DNA of 64,000 bases from Peribacillus frigoritolerans (GTDB taxonomy: Bacteria; Bacillota; Bacilli; Bacillales; DSM-1321), in the NCBI RefSeq assembly GCF_030676415.1, contig NZ_JAUUTW010000017.1:59776-123775 (forward strand). The letters run 5' to 3'. Numbering within the stretch: position 1 is the stretch's first letter; each line of letters begins with the position of its first letter. This document shows positions 17,835 to 25,373 of the stretch, piece after piece. The notes beneath the pieces were generated by a model, which worked only from the letters and a program-made list of their open reading frames with translations, was not told the DNA's origin and did not search any database. A program made the translations under genes and the position numbers.

Positions 17835-18056
17835 CAATAAGAAAAAGATGAAAAAGTTACGTTTTTTCCATAAAATCGAAACTGAATCAAACAACTTTTT
17901 AAACTCTAGAGAGCTATTGTGTTACTTCTTATTTTTATCTAAACATTTCTGTACAAAAGCTCCTATAGCAATAGCTCCATGACGTAATTCCTCCATTAAG
18001 AATGTATATTCTAAAAAAGTATAAAATCAACAATATAAGGGTTTTATTTCTTTTTA

Positions 18057-18065
18057 TGGTATTAT
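18057..18065 (+). promoter_or_regulatory. Extended -10 promoter of the zinc-ribbon cassette
   Basis: TGGTATTAT fits the TGnTATAAT form with one mismatch and lies about 75 bases before the ribosome site. The preceding 17835-18050 stretch holds no convincing gene. Confidence 0.45.
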
Positions 18066-18155
18066 ATACAAATAATCTCATTCAATCAAAGAGTAGTATT
18101 TTTTGAAAGTATGATAAATATAAACGAAGAAATGATTATTAGGAAGGTGACGTTA

Positions 18156-18347
18156 TTGGAGAATACTTGTTCAAAATGTAAGACAGTTATGGTAGAGGCT
18201 AAACTAGATAGTTCTCCCATTAGAATTTACAAATCAGGTGAAAAACCTAATGTTAATACGATGAGTAGTATAAGTCCTTGTTTTGTTTGCCCTAATTGTG
18301 GGTTTATAGAGCTTTATGTGAAAGAGCTTGAAAAATTTAATTTATAA
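18156..18347 (+). CDS. Small zinc-ribbon protein
   Basis: A protein of about 63 residues with two CxxC knuckles: ENTCSKCKTVMVEAK at the start and CFVCPNCGFIELYV near the end. This four-cysteine ribbon is the fold of small Zn-ribbon proteins found in many Bacillus genomes, presumed to bind nucleic acid or a partner protein. I prefer the TTG at 18156, which has AGGAAGGTG 6 bases upstream; an in-frame ATG at 18111 lacks a good ribosome site. It lies between cassette site 2 and a following membrane protein gene. Confidence 0.7.
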   Translation: MENTCSKCKTVMVEAKLDSSPIRIYKSGEKPNVNTMSSISPCFVCPNCGFIELYVKELEKFNL

Positions 18348-18435
18348 TTCCAGGACCTTTCTATCTTATAAGGCTTTAATGGAATAACGAAAACAGCTGT
18401 TTCCCAAGTTATTAAGTAGTTTGGGAGGGTTTTAA

Positions 18436-18705
18436 ATGGAACGAGTAGGTAGTTGGTCTAAATTAATTATAATTTCAATTGCAATTGTGGTAGTATGGTT
18501 TTTCTTATTCGGAATACGACTAATAAGTTATTTTACAGCTATAAATGAAAGAGGAATAAGAGCAACGGAATGTGGGACACAGGGCTGTAGTAATGCAATA
18601 TTTTTATTGAATACAGTTTGGACATTCTCATTTTTTATTGTTATTCCACTTATTATTACATTAGTTCTTGTGATTTACTGGAATTTAAAGAAAAAGAGTT
18701 CCTAA
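18436..18705 (+). CDS. Small two-helix membrane protein
   Basis: An 89-residue protein with two strong membrane segments (LIIISIAIVVVWFFLFGIRL; FFIVIPLIITLVLVIYW) around a loop containing two cysteines (ATECGTQGCSN) and ending in a basic tail KKKSS. GGGAGGG lies 6 bases before the ATG. No family recognised. No repeat separates it from the zinc-ribbon gene, so they may form one two-gene cassette or have lost a site in between. Confidence 0.7.
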   Translation: MERVGSWSKLIIISIAIVVVWFFLFGIRLISYFTAINERGIRATECGTQGCSNAIFLLNTVWTFSFFIVIPLIITLVLVIYWNLKKKSS

Positions 18706-18768
18706 AGGAGTGCTATAGCATGATAAGGGCTTGCCGGAGCAGCCGTTTTAAGGTTTTCAGATTTAGTT
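18701..18768 (+). repeat. attC-like cassette site 3, decayed
   Basis: Left part CTAAAGGAGTGCTATAG, hairpin GGCTTGCCGGAGCAGCC followed by TTTT, right part reduced to TTTAGTTC. Overlaps the stop codon of the upstream gene. Confidence 0.5.
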
Positions 18769-18802
18769 CAAATTGGGTCCTACTAAAAGTTTGGTCACAG
18801 TA

Positions 18803-19006
18803 ATGAGTAGCATTGTCGCTATTTTTATTGGACTCGCCTCGATTTTTATTGTTTTAGAATATGTGCAGAAGCTAAAGTTTGCTAAATTTCAATCAAGTAG
18901 CGTTAAACTATATCTAGCACGTGCTGGTGTAGGTACAGTGCTCGCTTTTATATTGGCAGCCACATTGTATTTTATTTTGAGTTTAAGTTTGGAATATTTC
19001 TTCTAA
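18803..19006 (+). CDS. Small membrane protein, possibly 5'-truncated
   Basis: About 67 residues with two membrane segments (IVAIFIGLASIFIVLEYV; GTVLAFILAATLYFILS) joined by a basic loop. The frame is open back to a TTG at 18773, but no ribosome site precedes either start. Since the decayed site 3 lies only 35 bases upstream, the gene may have lost its own leader and start in a recombination event. Family unknown. Confidence 0.45.
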   Translation: MSSIVAIFIGLASIFIVLEYVQKLKFAKFQSSSVKLYLARAGVGTVLAFILAATLYFILSLSLEYFF

Positions 19007-19142
19007 AGATTACTTAGTACCTGATTCAGGAGAAATCACGATATAATAGTTAATTCTGTGTATGAAGGTGCTCCTAGTGTAGTTGATCTCTATTCAGTAA
19101 GCACGAAAGGTTAAAAGATAACCTTATATTCTAAATCCACGT

Positions 19143-19162
19143 CACCATGAGGTGTTTTTTTT
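19143..19162 (+). terminator. Weak terminator between cassettes
   Basis: CACC-ATGA-GGTG followed by eight T residues. The surrounding 19007-19268 stretch contains only short broken frames (for example GAPSVVDLYSVSTKG before a stop) and is probably the wreck of an older cassette gene. Confidence 0.5.
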
Positions 19163-19268
19163 GCTGATTCCTAGAAATTTTAATTATGTAAAGTAGCTGC
19201 CTGTTGTTTGAACTAGTTCAGATAAAGGCATCAAATAAGTCAATATCAAATGTTAGTTTTTCTTCTTC

Positions 19269-19341
19269 AACTAACAGGTACTTACTTCATTAGGGTTGCT
19301 GAGGCAACCTTTTTTTATGCAACAAAAGGGGCAAGATAGTT
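19269..19341 (+). repeat. attC-like cassette site 4
   Basis: Complete. Left: AACTAAC, AGGTA, CTTACTT. Hairpin: GGTTGCTGAGGCAACC then T7. Right: AACAAAA, GGGGCAA, GATAGTT. From its GGGGCA core onward the sequence is shared with 57,358 onward (duplicated cassette). Confidence 0.85.
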
Positions 19342-19363
19342 GCATAAAGACATTGGATTTTTA

Positions 19364-19372
19364 TGGTAAAAT
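19364..19372 (+). promoter_or_regulatory. Extended -10 promoter of the 31-residue peptide cassette
   Basis: TGGTAAAAT is an extended -10 element. The same TGnTA(A/T)AAT box occurs between repeat and ribosome site in many cassettes, here 19 bases before the start codon. Confidence 0.55.
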
Positions 19373-19391
19373 AAATCAGGGAGATGGTTAT

Positions 19392-19487
19392 TTGAGTATA
19401 GAAAAAAGAGGTTCGAAAAATAGACAGGCTATTATTTGGGCTATAATCACTATTGTTTTATTTGCAATTTGGCTTTTAACAAAATAA
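19392..19487 (+). CDS. 31-residue single-helix membrane peptide (duplicated cassette)
   Basis: A peptide of 31 residues: a basic start SIEKRGSKNRQ, then one membrane helix AIIWAIITIVLFAIWLLTK. Start TTG with GGGAGATGG just upstream. The whole cassette, from the core of site 4 to the hairpin of site 5, recurs at 57358-57580, where codon 4 has become a stop. Conservation of the frame here and near-identity of the two copies support it being a real gene. The size and basic-hydrophobic pattern recall small toxins or membrane regulators, but no family is recognised. Confidence 0.65.
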   Translation: MSIEKRGSKNRQAIIWAIITIVLFAIWLLTK

Positions 19488-19496
19488 TTTTTATTC

Positions 19497-19576
19497 AACT
19501 AAAGGTGCGTTAGCTGAAGATCAGAGCTGTCTTTAAGGCAGATTTTTCTTTATGCAACTATCGGGGCAGTCTAGTT
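19497..19576 (+). repeat. attC-like cassette site 5
   Basis: Complete. Left: AACTAAA, GGTGC, GTTAGCT. Hairpin AGCTGTC / GGCAG with T tract. Right: AACTATC, GGGGCAG, TCTAGTT. Confidence 0.85.
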
Positions 19577-19674
19577 TAAGGGATGATTATCACACCTCAT
19601 ATTTAAATAATATTAATATATACTTGAATTTTATTTAAATATACCTTAATTTTATTAAAAAGTGGGGTGGAAAC

Positions 19675-19974
19675 ATGAATCGTGAGGATGTACCAGCTTG
19701 GATTTTATCTTTAGATAAAGAATCTATTGAATTTATAAGAAAATTCATTATAAATTCTGGGTCTTTAAAAAATATATCTAAAATTTATAATGTCTCCTAT
19801 CCGACAGTAAGGGCTAAGTTGGATACATTAATTAAAAAAATTGAACTGAATAGCAAAACAGAAGATGTAGAGTTTGTAAATATGATTAAAAATTTTGTTA
19901 TTGATGAACGGATGAGTTTAGAAACGGCAAAATTGATTATTGATAAATATAAAAACGAAAGGAATGATGAATAA
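19675..19974 (+). CDS. DUF2089-like helix-turn-helix protein
   Basis: A 99-residue protein. The segment SLKNISKIYNVSYPTVRAKLDTLI is a helix-turn-helix like that of DUF2089 proteins, which resemble the DNA-binding part of sigma factors. The end (MSLETAKLIIDKYKNE) is also typical. It overlaps by one base with the following membrane protein gene, a pairing seen elsewhere in Bacillus where the HTH protein is thought to control the membrane partner. The start ATG has GGGGTGG upstream. Probably a two- or three-gene cassette with its own promoter in the AT-rich leader. Confidence 0.75.
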   Translation: MNREDVPAWILSLDKESIEFIRKFIINSGSLKNISKIYNVSYPTVRAKLDTLIKKIELNSKTEDVEFVNMIKNFVIDERMSLETAKLIIDKYKNERNDE

Positions 19975-20261
19975 TGGATGAAGTTTATAAATGGTTAATA
20001 GCCTTTGGAATATTAGGGGTTCAATTTTTTTTATCTAGAAGAACCAATGTTTACTGGGGAGCAATTTTACCTGTTCTGTATTTAGTTTTTATTTTTGAAT
20101 GGTTGTCCAATAGAATGGATAATGGACATCCTTTTCACACTATTTTTGTTGCATTTACTGGATTGATGATTTTATTGGGAGGCTGGGCTCAGGGAAGAGA
20201 ATCTCTAAAAAATAAAAGAATGAAAGAATTAGAAAAAATGAAGTTACATGATATTAATTGA
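19974..20261 (+). CDS. Three-helix membrane protein partner of the DUF2089 protein
   Basis: A 95-residue protein with three membrane segments (LIAFGILGVQFFLS; WGAILPVLYLVFIFEWLS; TIFVAFTGLMILLGGW) and a charged C-terminal helix rich in Lys and Glu. Its ATG overlaps the stop of the HTH gene, so translation is coupled. Function unknown; by position it may sequester or sense for the HTH protein. Confidence 0.75.
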   Translation: MDEVYKWLIAFGILGVQFFLSRRTNVYWGAILPVLYLVFIFEWLSNRMDNGHPFHTIFVAFTGLMILLGGWAQGRESLKNKRMKELEKMKLHDIN

Positions 20262-20368
20262 CGAACACAAGAACTTTAAAAATGATTAAACTTTTTTATA
20301 AAAAAGTTAATCTATCATATTAATTTAGACAAATATTTTATGGGAATTCAAGGTAAATAGGGGGACGA

Positions 20369-20620
20369 ATGATAAGAACACTTAGAATTATAGGGATACT
20401 ATTTGCAATAGTTACGGTTATTCTTGCTATATATTCACTTTTTGTTAGTGAGGCAATAGCATTACGATTAATTCTTTCGTCTTGGGTGATGGTTTCTATG
20501 TGTCTGTCTTTAATATTCAATGGTTTCTACTTTCATCTTGAGAAAAACAAGAAAGGGAGTTTAACACTTATAGTAATGGGCTTCAGCATTCTTGCACTTG
20601 TTTTAATAGATTTTATTTAA
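20369..20620 (+). CDS. Small membrane protein (DUF3953-like)
   Basis: An 83-residue protein with three hydrophobic segments (IIGILFAIVTVILAIYSLFV; LRLILSSWVMVSMCLSLIF; LIVMGFSILALVLIDF) and a charged LEKNKKGS loop, a layout like DUF3953 proteins common in Bacillus. AGGGGG lies 7 bases before the ATG. No repeat separates it from the upstream pair, so it may belong to the same cassette or mark a lost site. Confidence 0.65.
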   Translation: MIRTLRIIGILFAIVTVILAIYSLFVSEAIALRLILSSWVMVSMCLSLIFNGFYFHLEKNKKGSLTLIVMGFSILALVLIDFI

Positions 20621-20632
20621 TATTCATTGTTT

Positions 20633-20690
20633 AACTAAAGGGTGCGTTAGCGCCATAAGAAGGCCGCCAATTGGAGGCTAATGTACTAAC
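20633..20690 (+). repeat. attC-like cassette site 6, left half with variant hairpin
   Basis: Left: AACTAAA, GGGTGC, GTTAGCG. Hairpin of the GCGCCATAAGAAGGC type, also present at 27,540 and 63,590. The right half is not recognisable; instead a stretch AAATTGTAGTAAAAACACCC follows, similar to that after 21,420 and 63,655. Confidence 0.6.
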
Positions 20691-20828
20691 TTTTATATAA
20701 TCATACTTTCAAATTGTAGTAAAAACACCCTTATAAATAAGGGTAAGGTTAGTAAATGAAGATATATTATAGTGCTAGGTAATAAATGTTAGCCATTTTA
20801 ATTTCCAAAAAGGATTTGTTACTAAACA

Positions 20829-21302
20829 ATGAATAAAGATAAAGATAAAGATAAAGATAATGATAATGATTCATTCCGAGACATGAATTTATTTAATAAG
20901 ATATTTGTCGTTACAGCATTAATATTCCTTGTTATTCTGTCCATTTCTTTTGTTTTAGAGAGTTTTTTCTTAGGCATTGCAGGTTTTTTCAGTTTATTCG
21001 GGGTGCAGTATGAATCTCTTTATTCACTCTTAATTTTTGTTTTGTTTTTCTTTTTTCTCGGTTTTATATTTGATTTATTCTCTATTGCCTTCATCAACTT
21101 ATCATCATTATATGTGTTAGGTAAATATAAATTATTTATCACACGTATGGTCATTGATTGCACATTTACTTGGCTGTCATTACACACAGTAGATGAATTC
21201 ATGAATAGTATTGCCATTCCAGTGACAACAGAAATCGGTGCCGTTCTATTATTCTTCTTTATTGAAATTGCCTTTGAAGATAAAGAAAAAAATAAAAAGT
21301 AA
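20829..21302 (+). CDS. YrvL-like membrane protein
   Basis: A 157-residue protein with about four membrane segments. The first two (VTALIFLVILSISFVLESFF; YSLLIFVLFFFFLGFIFDLF) and the motif FFGVQYESLYS resemble YrvL, described in B. subtilis as a regulatory membrane protein. The N-terminus is an unusual run of alternating Lys-Asp and Asn-Asp encoded by tandem AAAGAT and AATGAT hexamers. No clear ribosome site precedes the ATG. A hairpin AACTCGCC / GGCGAGTT follows the stop at 21,316-21,348. Confidence 0.65.
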   Translation: MNKDKDKDKDNDNDSFRDMNLFNKIFVVTALIFLVILSISFVLESFFLGIAGFFSLFGVQYESLYSLLIFVLFFFFLGFIFDLFSIAFINLSSLYVLGKYKLFITRMVIDCTFTWLSLHTVDEFMNSIAIPVTTEIGAVLLFFFIEIAFEDKEKNKK

Positions 21303-21574
21303 ATCAATAACCCAATAAACTCGCCAGATCCCATATGAAAGGCGAGTTTCCTGGATTAATAAATGCTTTTTTACCAACTTCTTATTAATAATAAAAGCAA
21401 TGCATCCATCAAAATAAATCATTCAAATTCAAGTAAAAAAATACCCTTATTCAGCTAATGAAATAGTTAACTAGAATATTAAAAAGATTTGTCCCAGAAC
21501 TGATCCTGCTTGTAATTGAATAAGTTAGGCAATTAACGCCCTTTTAATATCAGTCAAACTCATTGACCTTATTG

Positions 21575-21644
21575 AACTATAGGGAGCTTGAGTTGAACAA
21601 CGGAGGTAGCTGCGGCACCTCTTTTTCCTATTCCAAAGTTAGTT
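21575..21644 (+). repeat. attC-like cassette site 7, drifted
   Basis: Left: AACTATA, GGGAGC, TTGAGTT. Hairpin GAGGTAGCTGCGGCACCTC, a 5-bp stem, then TTTTT. Right half shortened to CAAAGTTAGTTT. The 21,303-21,574 stretch before it has no gene. Confidence 0.55.
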
Positions 21645-21662
21645 TGTGAAGGATTGTACTTA

Positions 21663-21682
21663 AACTAACGGGTGCGTTAGTT
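21663..21682 (+). repeat. Isolated left half-site
   Basis: Perfect consensus AACTAACGGGTGCGTTAGTT, preceded by the leader TTTGTGAAGG...TACTTAA. No hairpin or right half follows; the SpoVB-like gene region begins instead. The reverse complement of this leader occurs after the right half at 27,302-27,321. Confidence 0.8.
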
Positions 21683-21734
21683 GCTTAAGGAAGACGTTTA
21701 AATGACTTATTTCTGCTGATGGTTAAAGAAAATT

Positions 21735-21769
21735 TTAACACCGTCTGAATAATAGGACGGTGTTAAGTG
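21735..21769. terminator. Bidirectional terminator between cassette end and SpoVB-like gene
   Basis: TTAACACCGTC / GACGGTGTTAA form a perfect 11-bp stem with T-rich sequence on both sides. It can end the minus-strand flippase transcript. Confidence 0.85.
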
Positions 21770-21833
21770 TGTTTTATAAAAGAAAAATTAAATAACTGTA
21801 TTGTCACCGATCAGTAAGTTAGTTAAATGTATG

Positions 21834-23369
21834 CTACTTATGCAATTTTTTGAAATTAATGATCTTGAAAAAAAGTAGAAATAGTAGATAACTAAGCAAG
21901 GAAATCGTTAAAGATATAACCAATATCACGATTGAATTTGTAGTCTCATTTTGAATATATTTAAATGTAATTAATCCACCGTACCCCATAATAATACCGG
22001 ATAAAATAACTTTGATAGTATCGATTAGGTTTAAATAAAGCCTAATTAATTTTTTAATTGAAAAGAAATGAAGGGATGTACCTAAGGTCAATCCTATATT
22101 TAAAGATAGGGCGACTCCATAAATCCCTAATTCAGGGTTTGAAGCCAGAAAGGCTATAGAAATTAAGGATATTATTGAAGCCACTAAATTATTTATCATG
22201 ACAGTATTCGCTTTTCCTAAACCAATCAGTACTGCTTGAAAGGGAGTACGGAAATAGTGTAATAGAAAGAATGGCCCCATGATTTTAAGAAAAGCACCTG
22301 CTTCCGGTGACTTATATATCAGAGTCGTTAAGGGCTCTGCAAAAACGTACAAAAGGATTGTCCATGGAACACCTACAATCAAAGCTATGTTAACAGCTTG
22401 TTGAATTCTTTTCTTAATAAGAAGGTGATTATTATTCTCTTTCGATTCACTAATGGCTGGTACTAAAGCTACTGATAAAGAATTAGTTACAAAACCTGGA
22501 AGAAGCATTAGAGGTATAGCATATCCCATCACAATACCATATTGTTTGGTAGCTAAAGCCGTTCCAATACCGGCCAGAGCCAAACTTTGTGTAATCAGAA
22601 TGGGCTGAATAATTCCTATCAAAGATTGTATTAAGCCGTTTCCAGTTGTCGGCAGACCAGTTTGAAGTAAATCGAAGAAAACTTCCTTACCTTTGCTGAG
22701 CTGTTTAATAAAGGAATGGTGTAATTTGAATTTTTTATGTTTGGACCATTTAAAAACAGAAAATAAATATAGTAGAGAAAATCCTTCTCCAATAATTCCA
22801 CAAAGAACTGCCCCAGCTGCAGCATATTCGATTCCGTAAGGAAGAAGCCACTGAACTAGAAAAAATATAAGCCCAATTCTAACAACTTGCTCAATTACTT
22901 GGGATAGCGCAATTGGCGTCATGTTTTGTTTGCCACGGAAATATCCTTTTATGACTGAAGAAACTGCCACAATAGGGACTATCGGTATAACGGCAAGTAA
23001 AGAATAATAAGCTCTTTGATCTGTTAAGAAGTGTGAAGATAATGCCTTAGCACCGAAAATTGCAATAATCATTAAAATAAAGCCCAAAAAGCTAGTAGTT
23101 ACTAATGATACAATCAGGATTTTTTTTACACGTCTATAGTTTCCCTTTATTTCAGCTTCAGCAACCAGTTTAGATATAGCTATGGGAAGTCCTAACGTAG
23201 TTAATGTAATTAAAAGACCAGTAACAGGCATTGCCATCATGATAAGTCCGACGCCTTCAGGACCTATTACATTTGCTAATACTATTCCGTTAGCGAATCC
23301 CAATATCTTTGTAATGAATGCGGCAACTGTTAAAATCATAGTTCCTTTAAAAAGAGTTTGTTTAGTCAT
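21834..23369 (-). CDS. SpoVB/MurJ-like flippase (polysaccharide biosynthesis family)
   Basis: A protein of about 511 residues with 14 hydrophobic segments of the MVF/MATE-like lipid flippase superfamily. The N-terminus (LFKGTMILTVAAFITKILGF) and segments GPEGVGLIMMAMP, IKGYFRGKQNMTPIALSQ and TALATKQYGI are characteristic of SpoVB-type proteins, which move lipid-linked wall precursors across the membrane. ATG 23369 is chosen; a TTG directly before it is an alternative. It lies on the minus strand inside the array and is followed by a bidirectional terminator. With the YpbS-like gene it looks like ordinary chromosomal cargo carried inside the array. Confidence 0.88.
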   Translation of the reverse strand: MTKQTLFKGTMILTVAAFITKILGFANGIVLANVIGPEGVGLIMMAMPVTGLLITLTTLGLPIAISKLVAEAEIKGNYRRVKKILIVSLVTTSFLGFILMIIAIFGAKALSSHFLTDQRAYYSLLAVIPIVPIVAVSSVIKGYFRGKQNMTPIALSQVIEQVVRIGLIFFLVQWLLPYGIEYAAAGAVLCGIIGEGFSLLYLFSVFKWSKHKKFKLHHSFIKQLSKGKEVFFDLLQTGLPTTGNGLIQSLIGIIQPILITQSLALAGIGTALATKQYGIVMGYAIPLMLLPGFVTNSLSVALVPAISESKENNNHLLIKKRIQQAVNIALIVGVPWTILLYVFAEPLTTLIYKSPEAGAFLKIMGPFFLLHYFRTPFQAVLIGLGKANTVMINNLVASIISLISIAFLASNPELGIYGVALSLNIGLTLGTSLHFFSIKKLIRLYLNLIDTIKVILSGIIMGYGGLITFKYIQNETTNSIVILVISLTISLLSYLLFLLFFKIINFKKLHK

Positions 23370-23482
23370 CAATTATTCACCCTTTATCTTGTCCATATTT
23401 GAATATATGCAGGATAAAGGTAAACTAGCTTTCTATATTTTTCTTTTTGTAGAACTAACGAGTATTTTTGGAGATTTGAGCA

Positions 23483-23512
23483 TAAAAAAACACTCATCTA
23501 TAAAATGAGTGT
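23483..23512 (-). terminator. Terminator of the YpbS-like gene
   Basis: ACACTCAT / ATGAGTGT stem with a seven-base loop; on the minus strand it is followed by a T run. It lies 68 bases beyond the gene's stop. Confidence 0.8.
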
Positions 23513-23579
23513 CAGGAGGTCGAGGGTTAACACCGATATTCGGTGCTTTTTCTTACGACTAAGAGATCAGTAAATTATT

Positions 23580-23837
23580 TTACTTTAATGACTCCACATA
23601 TGAATGAACCATTTCTGGGGTAACTAATTTACGAGTAGGTATTAGCCTTTGGTTTGCAAGAACATTGATTTGCATAGTGATTTGATTAATATGGTCTGTT
23701 GTAAAATCCTTTTCAGCCTTACATAATTCTATAGCTCCTTGAATATAATCTTCACGTTGTTGGTCTAATAGGGAAAATTTAGTAAAAAGTTGATTTTGTT
23801 TTTGAGCATGTAACGTAAGGGCTTTATGTACACTCAT
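23580..23837 (-). CDS. YpbS-like protein (DUF2533)
   Basis: An 85-residue helical protein starting SVHKALTLHAQKQNQLFTKF with the central QREDYIQGAIELCKAEKDF and the end RKLVTPEMVHSYVESLK, the pattern of Bacillus YpbS/DUF2533 proteins of unknown function. AGGAG precedes the ATG. Oriented opposite to the cassettes and followed by its own terminator. Confidence 0.8.
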   Translation of the reverse strand: MSVHKALTLHAQKQNQLFTKFSLLDQQREDYIQGAIELCKAEKDFTTDHINQITMQINVLANQRLIPTRKLVTPEMVHSYVESLK

Positions 23838-23967
23838 TGTCCTTCACTCCTATAATTTTTTTTTATTTTTCTAATAGCTACTTCTATATTAACATCATCA
23901 TTTTTTTAGCAATAGCAAAAACTATAAAAGATAAATCCAAAAGGTAGTTGTTTCACGCATCGGATGT

Positions 23968-24496
23968 GATTATGAATACGGACGAGTAAGCACCATTGAT
24001 CAATCATTAGATTTACAGGAAGAGAAGTTAAAAAAATATGGCTGTGAGAAGATATTCATGGAGAAACAAAGTGGTGCTAAAAGTGATCGTGAGGAACTGA
24101 TTAAGGCGCTAGACTTTTTAAGGGAAGGAGACAAGCTGGTTGTTTACAAAATAGACAGACTAGCTAGGAGTACATTTGATTTACAAAAGATTGCTAAGGA
24201 ACTAGAGAACGGGGAATAGCTTTAGTATTCATCAAAGAACAGATTGATTTTAGTACACCATCTGGAAAGCTAATGTTTACTATGCTGGGGGCTATTGCTG
24301 AGTTTGAACGTGATTTAATCAAAGATAGGACCACTGAGGGACGTGAAAGGGCAAAAGCTAAAGGAACTCCATATGGGACGTAAAGGAAAGGACGAGAAGG
24401 ACGTTAAAAAGGCTTTGAAGCTGTTTCAGGAGAGAGAATCTAACGGATTTAAGTGTAAAAGAGATAGCAAAAAATGACAGGAGTTCCACTATTTAG
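23968..24496 (+). pseudogene. Serine recombinase (resolvase/invertase), decayed
   Basis: The resolvase family is clear: GRVSTIDQSLDLQEEKLKKY, SGAKSDREELIKALDFLREG, VYKIDRLARS, then FTMLGAIAEFERDLIKDRT and the start of the helix-turn-helix. Three single-base shifts break it: a shortened G run near 24215, an extra base near 24378 and another near 24450. The start is garbled and the end truncated within the DNA-binding helix, just before a cassette right half. It is inactive. It could be a former transposon resolvase or a relic of an earlier insertion. Confidence 0.9.
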
Positions 24497-24546
24497 CTAA
24501 AGTGAAAGAGACGAGACTTTAATAGTGTTAGCCTTTTTCTTTATGC

Positions 24547-24567
24547 AACTACCGGGGCAGGATAGTT
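24547..24567 (+). repeat. attC-like right half-site 8
   Basis: AACTACC, GGGGCAG, GATAGTT. Upstream, TTAGCCTTTTTCTTTATGC is the usual tail of the hairpin, but the left half is lost at the end of the resolvase remnant. Confidence 0.7.
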
Positions 24568-24603
24568 TAATAAAGAAAATAAAAATAAATCCCCTCTACA
24601 GAA

Positions 24604-24612
24604 TGGTAAAAT
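24604..24612 (+). promoter_or_regulatory. Extended -10 promoter of cassette gene 24634
   Basis: TGGTAAAAT, 21 bases before the ATG and identical to the box at 19364. Confidence 0.5.
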
Positions 24613-24633
24613 AAGTTAAGGGGGAGGAAGGTA

Positions 24634-24900
24634 ATGAAAAAATATTTTGGAGTTATTTCATTCACTTTAATAATGTTGGTGATTGGATTCTTTGGTATGG
24701 CTATAACATTTATCATTAATCCTGAAGTCTCAACGTTTCGTTTATTAATGATAACAGGAATTATTTTATCTTTGATTTTTGCTGGATTCAGCGAAAAGGG
24801 ATATTGGAAAAGGGTATCTTTAGGTCTTAGTATTTTAGTTGGTTTATTTTACTTTATTGGTATTGAAGCAATGAGATTTTTATTTCAAATGTTTATTTAA
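24634..24900 (+). CDS. Small three-helix membrane protein
   Basis: An 88-residue protein with three membrane segments (VISFTLIMLVIGFFGMAITF; LLMITGIILSLIFAGF; LGLSILVGLFYFIGIEAM). GGGGGAGG lies close to the ATG. The stop codon overlaps the first bases of cassette site 9, the compact arrangement typical of cassette genes. Family not recognised. Confidence 0.75.
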   Translation: MKKYFGVISFTLIMLVIGFFGMAITFIINPEVSTFRLLMITGIILSLIFAGFSEKGYWKRVSLGLSILVGLFYFIGIEAMRFLFQMFI

Positions 24901-24977
24901 TTATAGGGTGCTTTACTTCAATAAGGGAGTTGCTTAGGCAGCTCTTTTTCTTATGGAGCTAATGGGGCAGGTTAGTT
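24899..24977 (+). repeat. attC-like cassette site 9
   Basis: Complete. Left: AATTATA, GGGTGC, TTTACTT. Hairpin GAGTTGCTTAGGCAGCTC then T5. Right: AGCTAAT, GGGGCAG, GTTAGTT. Confidence 0.88.
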
Positions 24978-24988
24978 CATTAAGAAAC

Positions 24989-24997
24989 TGTTATAAT
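24989..24997 (+). promoter_or_regulatory. Extended -10 promoter of cassette gene 25154
   Basis: TGTTATAAT is a consensus extended -10 element, 12 bases after site 9. Confidence 0.55.
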
Positions 24998-25153
24998 TTG
25001 GAGATAGGTAGTGCATGAAAGAATATTCGAGGAAATGGGAGACAATTTAGTGAATAAAAAAATGGGTCTATTAGGATTGGCGAAAGAATTAGAGAATGTT
25101 GTATTGCTGAAACATGGTCCACTGCTTTCTTTATGGAGGGGAGAGTTAATATT

Positions 25154-25369
25154 TTGAGGTGGTTCTTTGCTATAATATTCATTTTATTTGGGGCTTTTTT
25201 ATTTTCATTATCTATTGATGGTATGGGGAATATAGGACATATAATTGTGAAAATTATTGGATTTTGGAGTTTATTAATTGCTGGATTCATCGTCAGAAAC
25301 AAGAAAGAAAAACAACAACGGCTTAAACAATCGGGCGCGATTCTTGAACAAGGTTCGCTTTTCTTATAG
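25154..25369 (+). CDS. Small two-helix membrane protein whose end is encoded by repeat sequence
   Basis: About 71 residues: two membrane segments (RWFFAIIFILFGAFLFSLS; IIVKIIGFWSLLIAGFIV) then a basic tail. The last 13 residues (SGAILEQGSLFL) come from the repeat-type hairpin CGGGCGCGATTCTTGAACAAG, so the coding end has been fused to a cassette site. TTG 25154 follows GGAGGGGAG at good spacing; ATG 25133 is an upstream alternative that overlaps that ribosome site. Family unknown. Confidence 0.6.
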   Translation: MRWFFAIIFILFGAFLFSLSIDGMGNIGHIIVKIIGFWSLLIAGFIVRNKKEKQQRLKQSGAILEQGSLFL

Positions 25370-25373
25370 AACT

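Noticed and set aside
17922..17996. Minus-strand 24-codon frame MEELRHGAIAIGAFVQKCLD before the zinc-ribbon gene
   Set aside because: Protein-like wording but no convincing ribosome site in its reading direction, no family, and too short; possibly the end of a lost gene.
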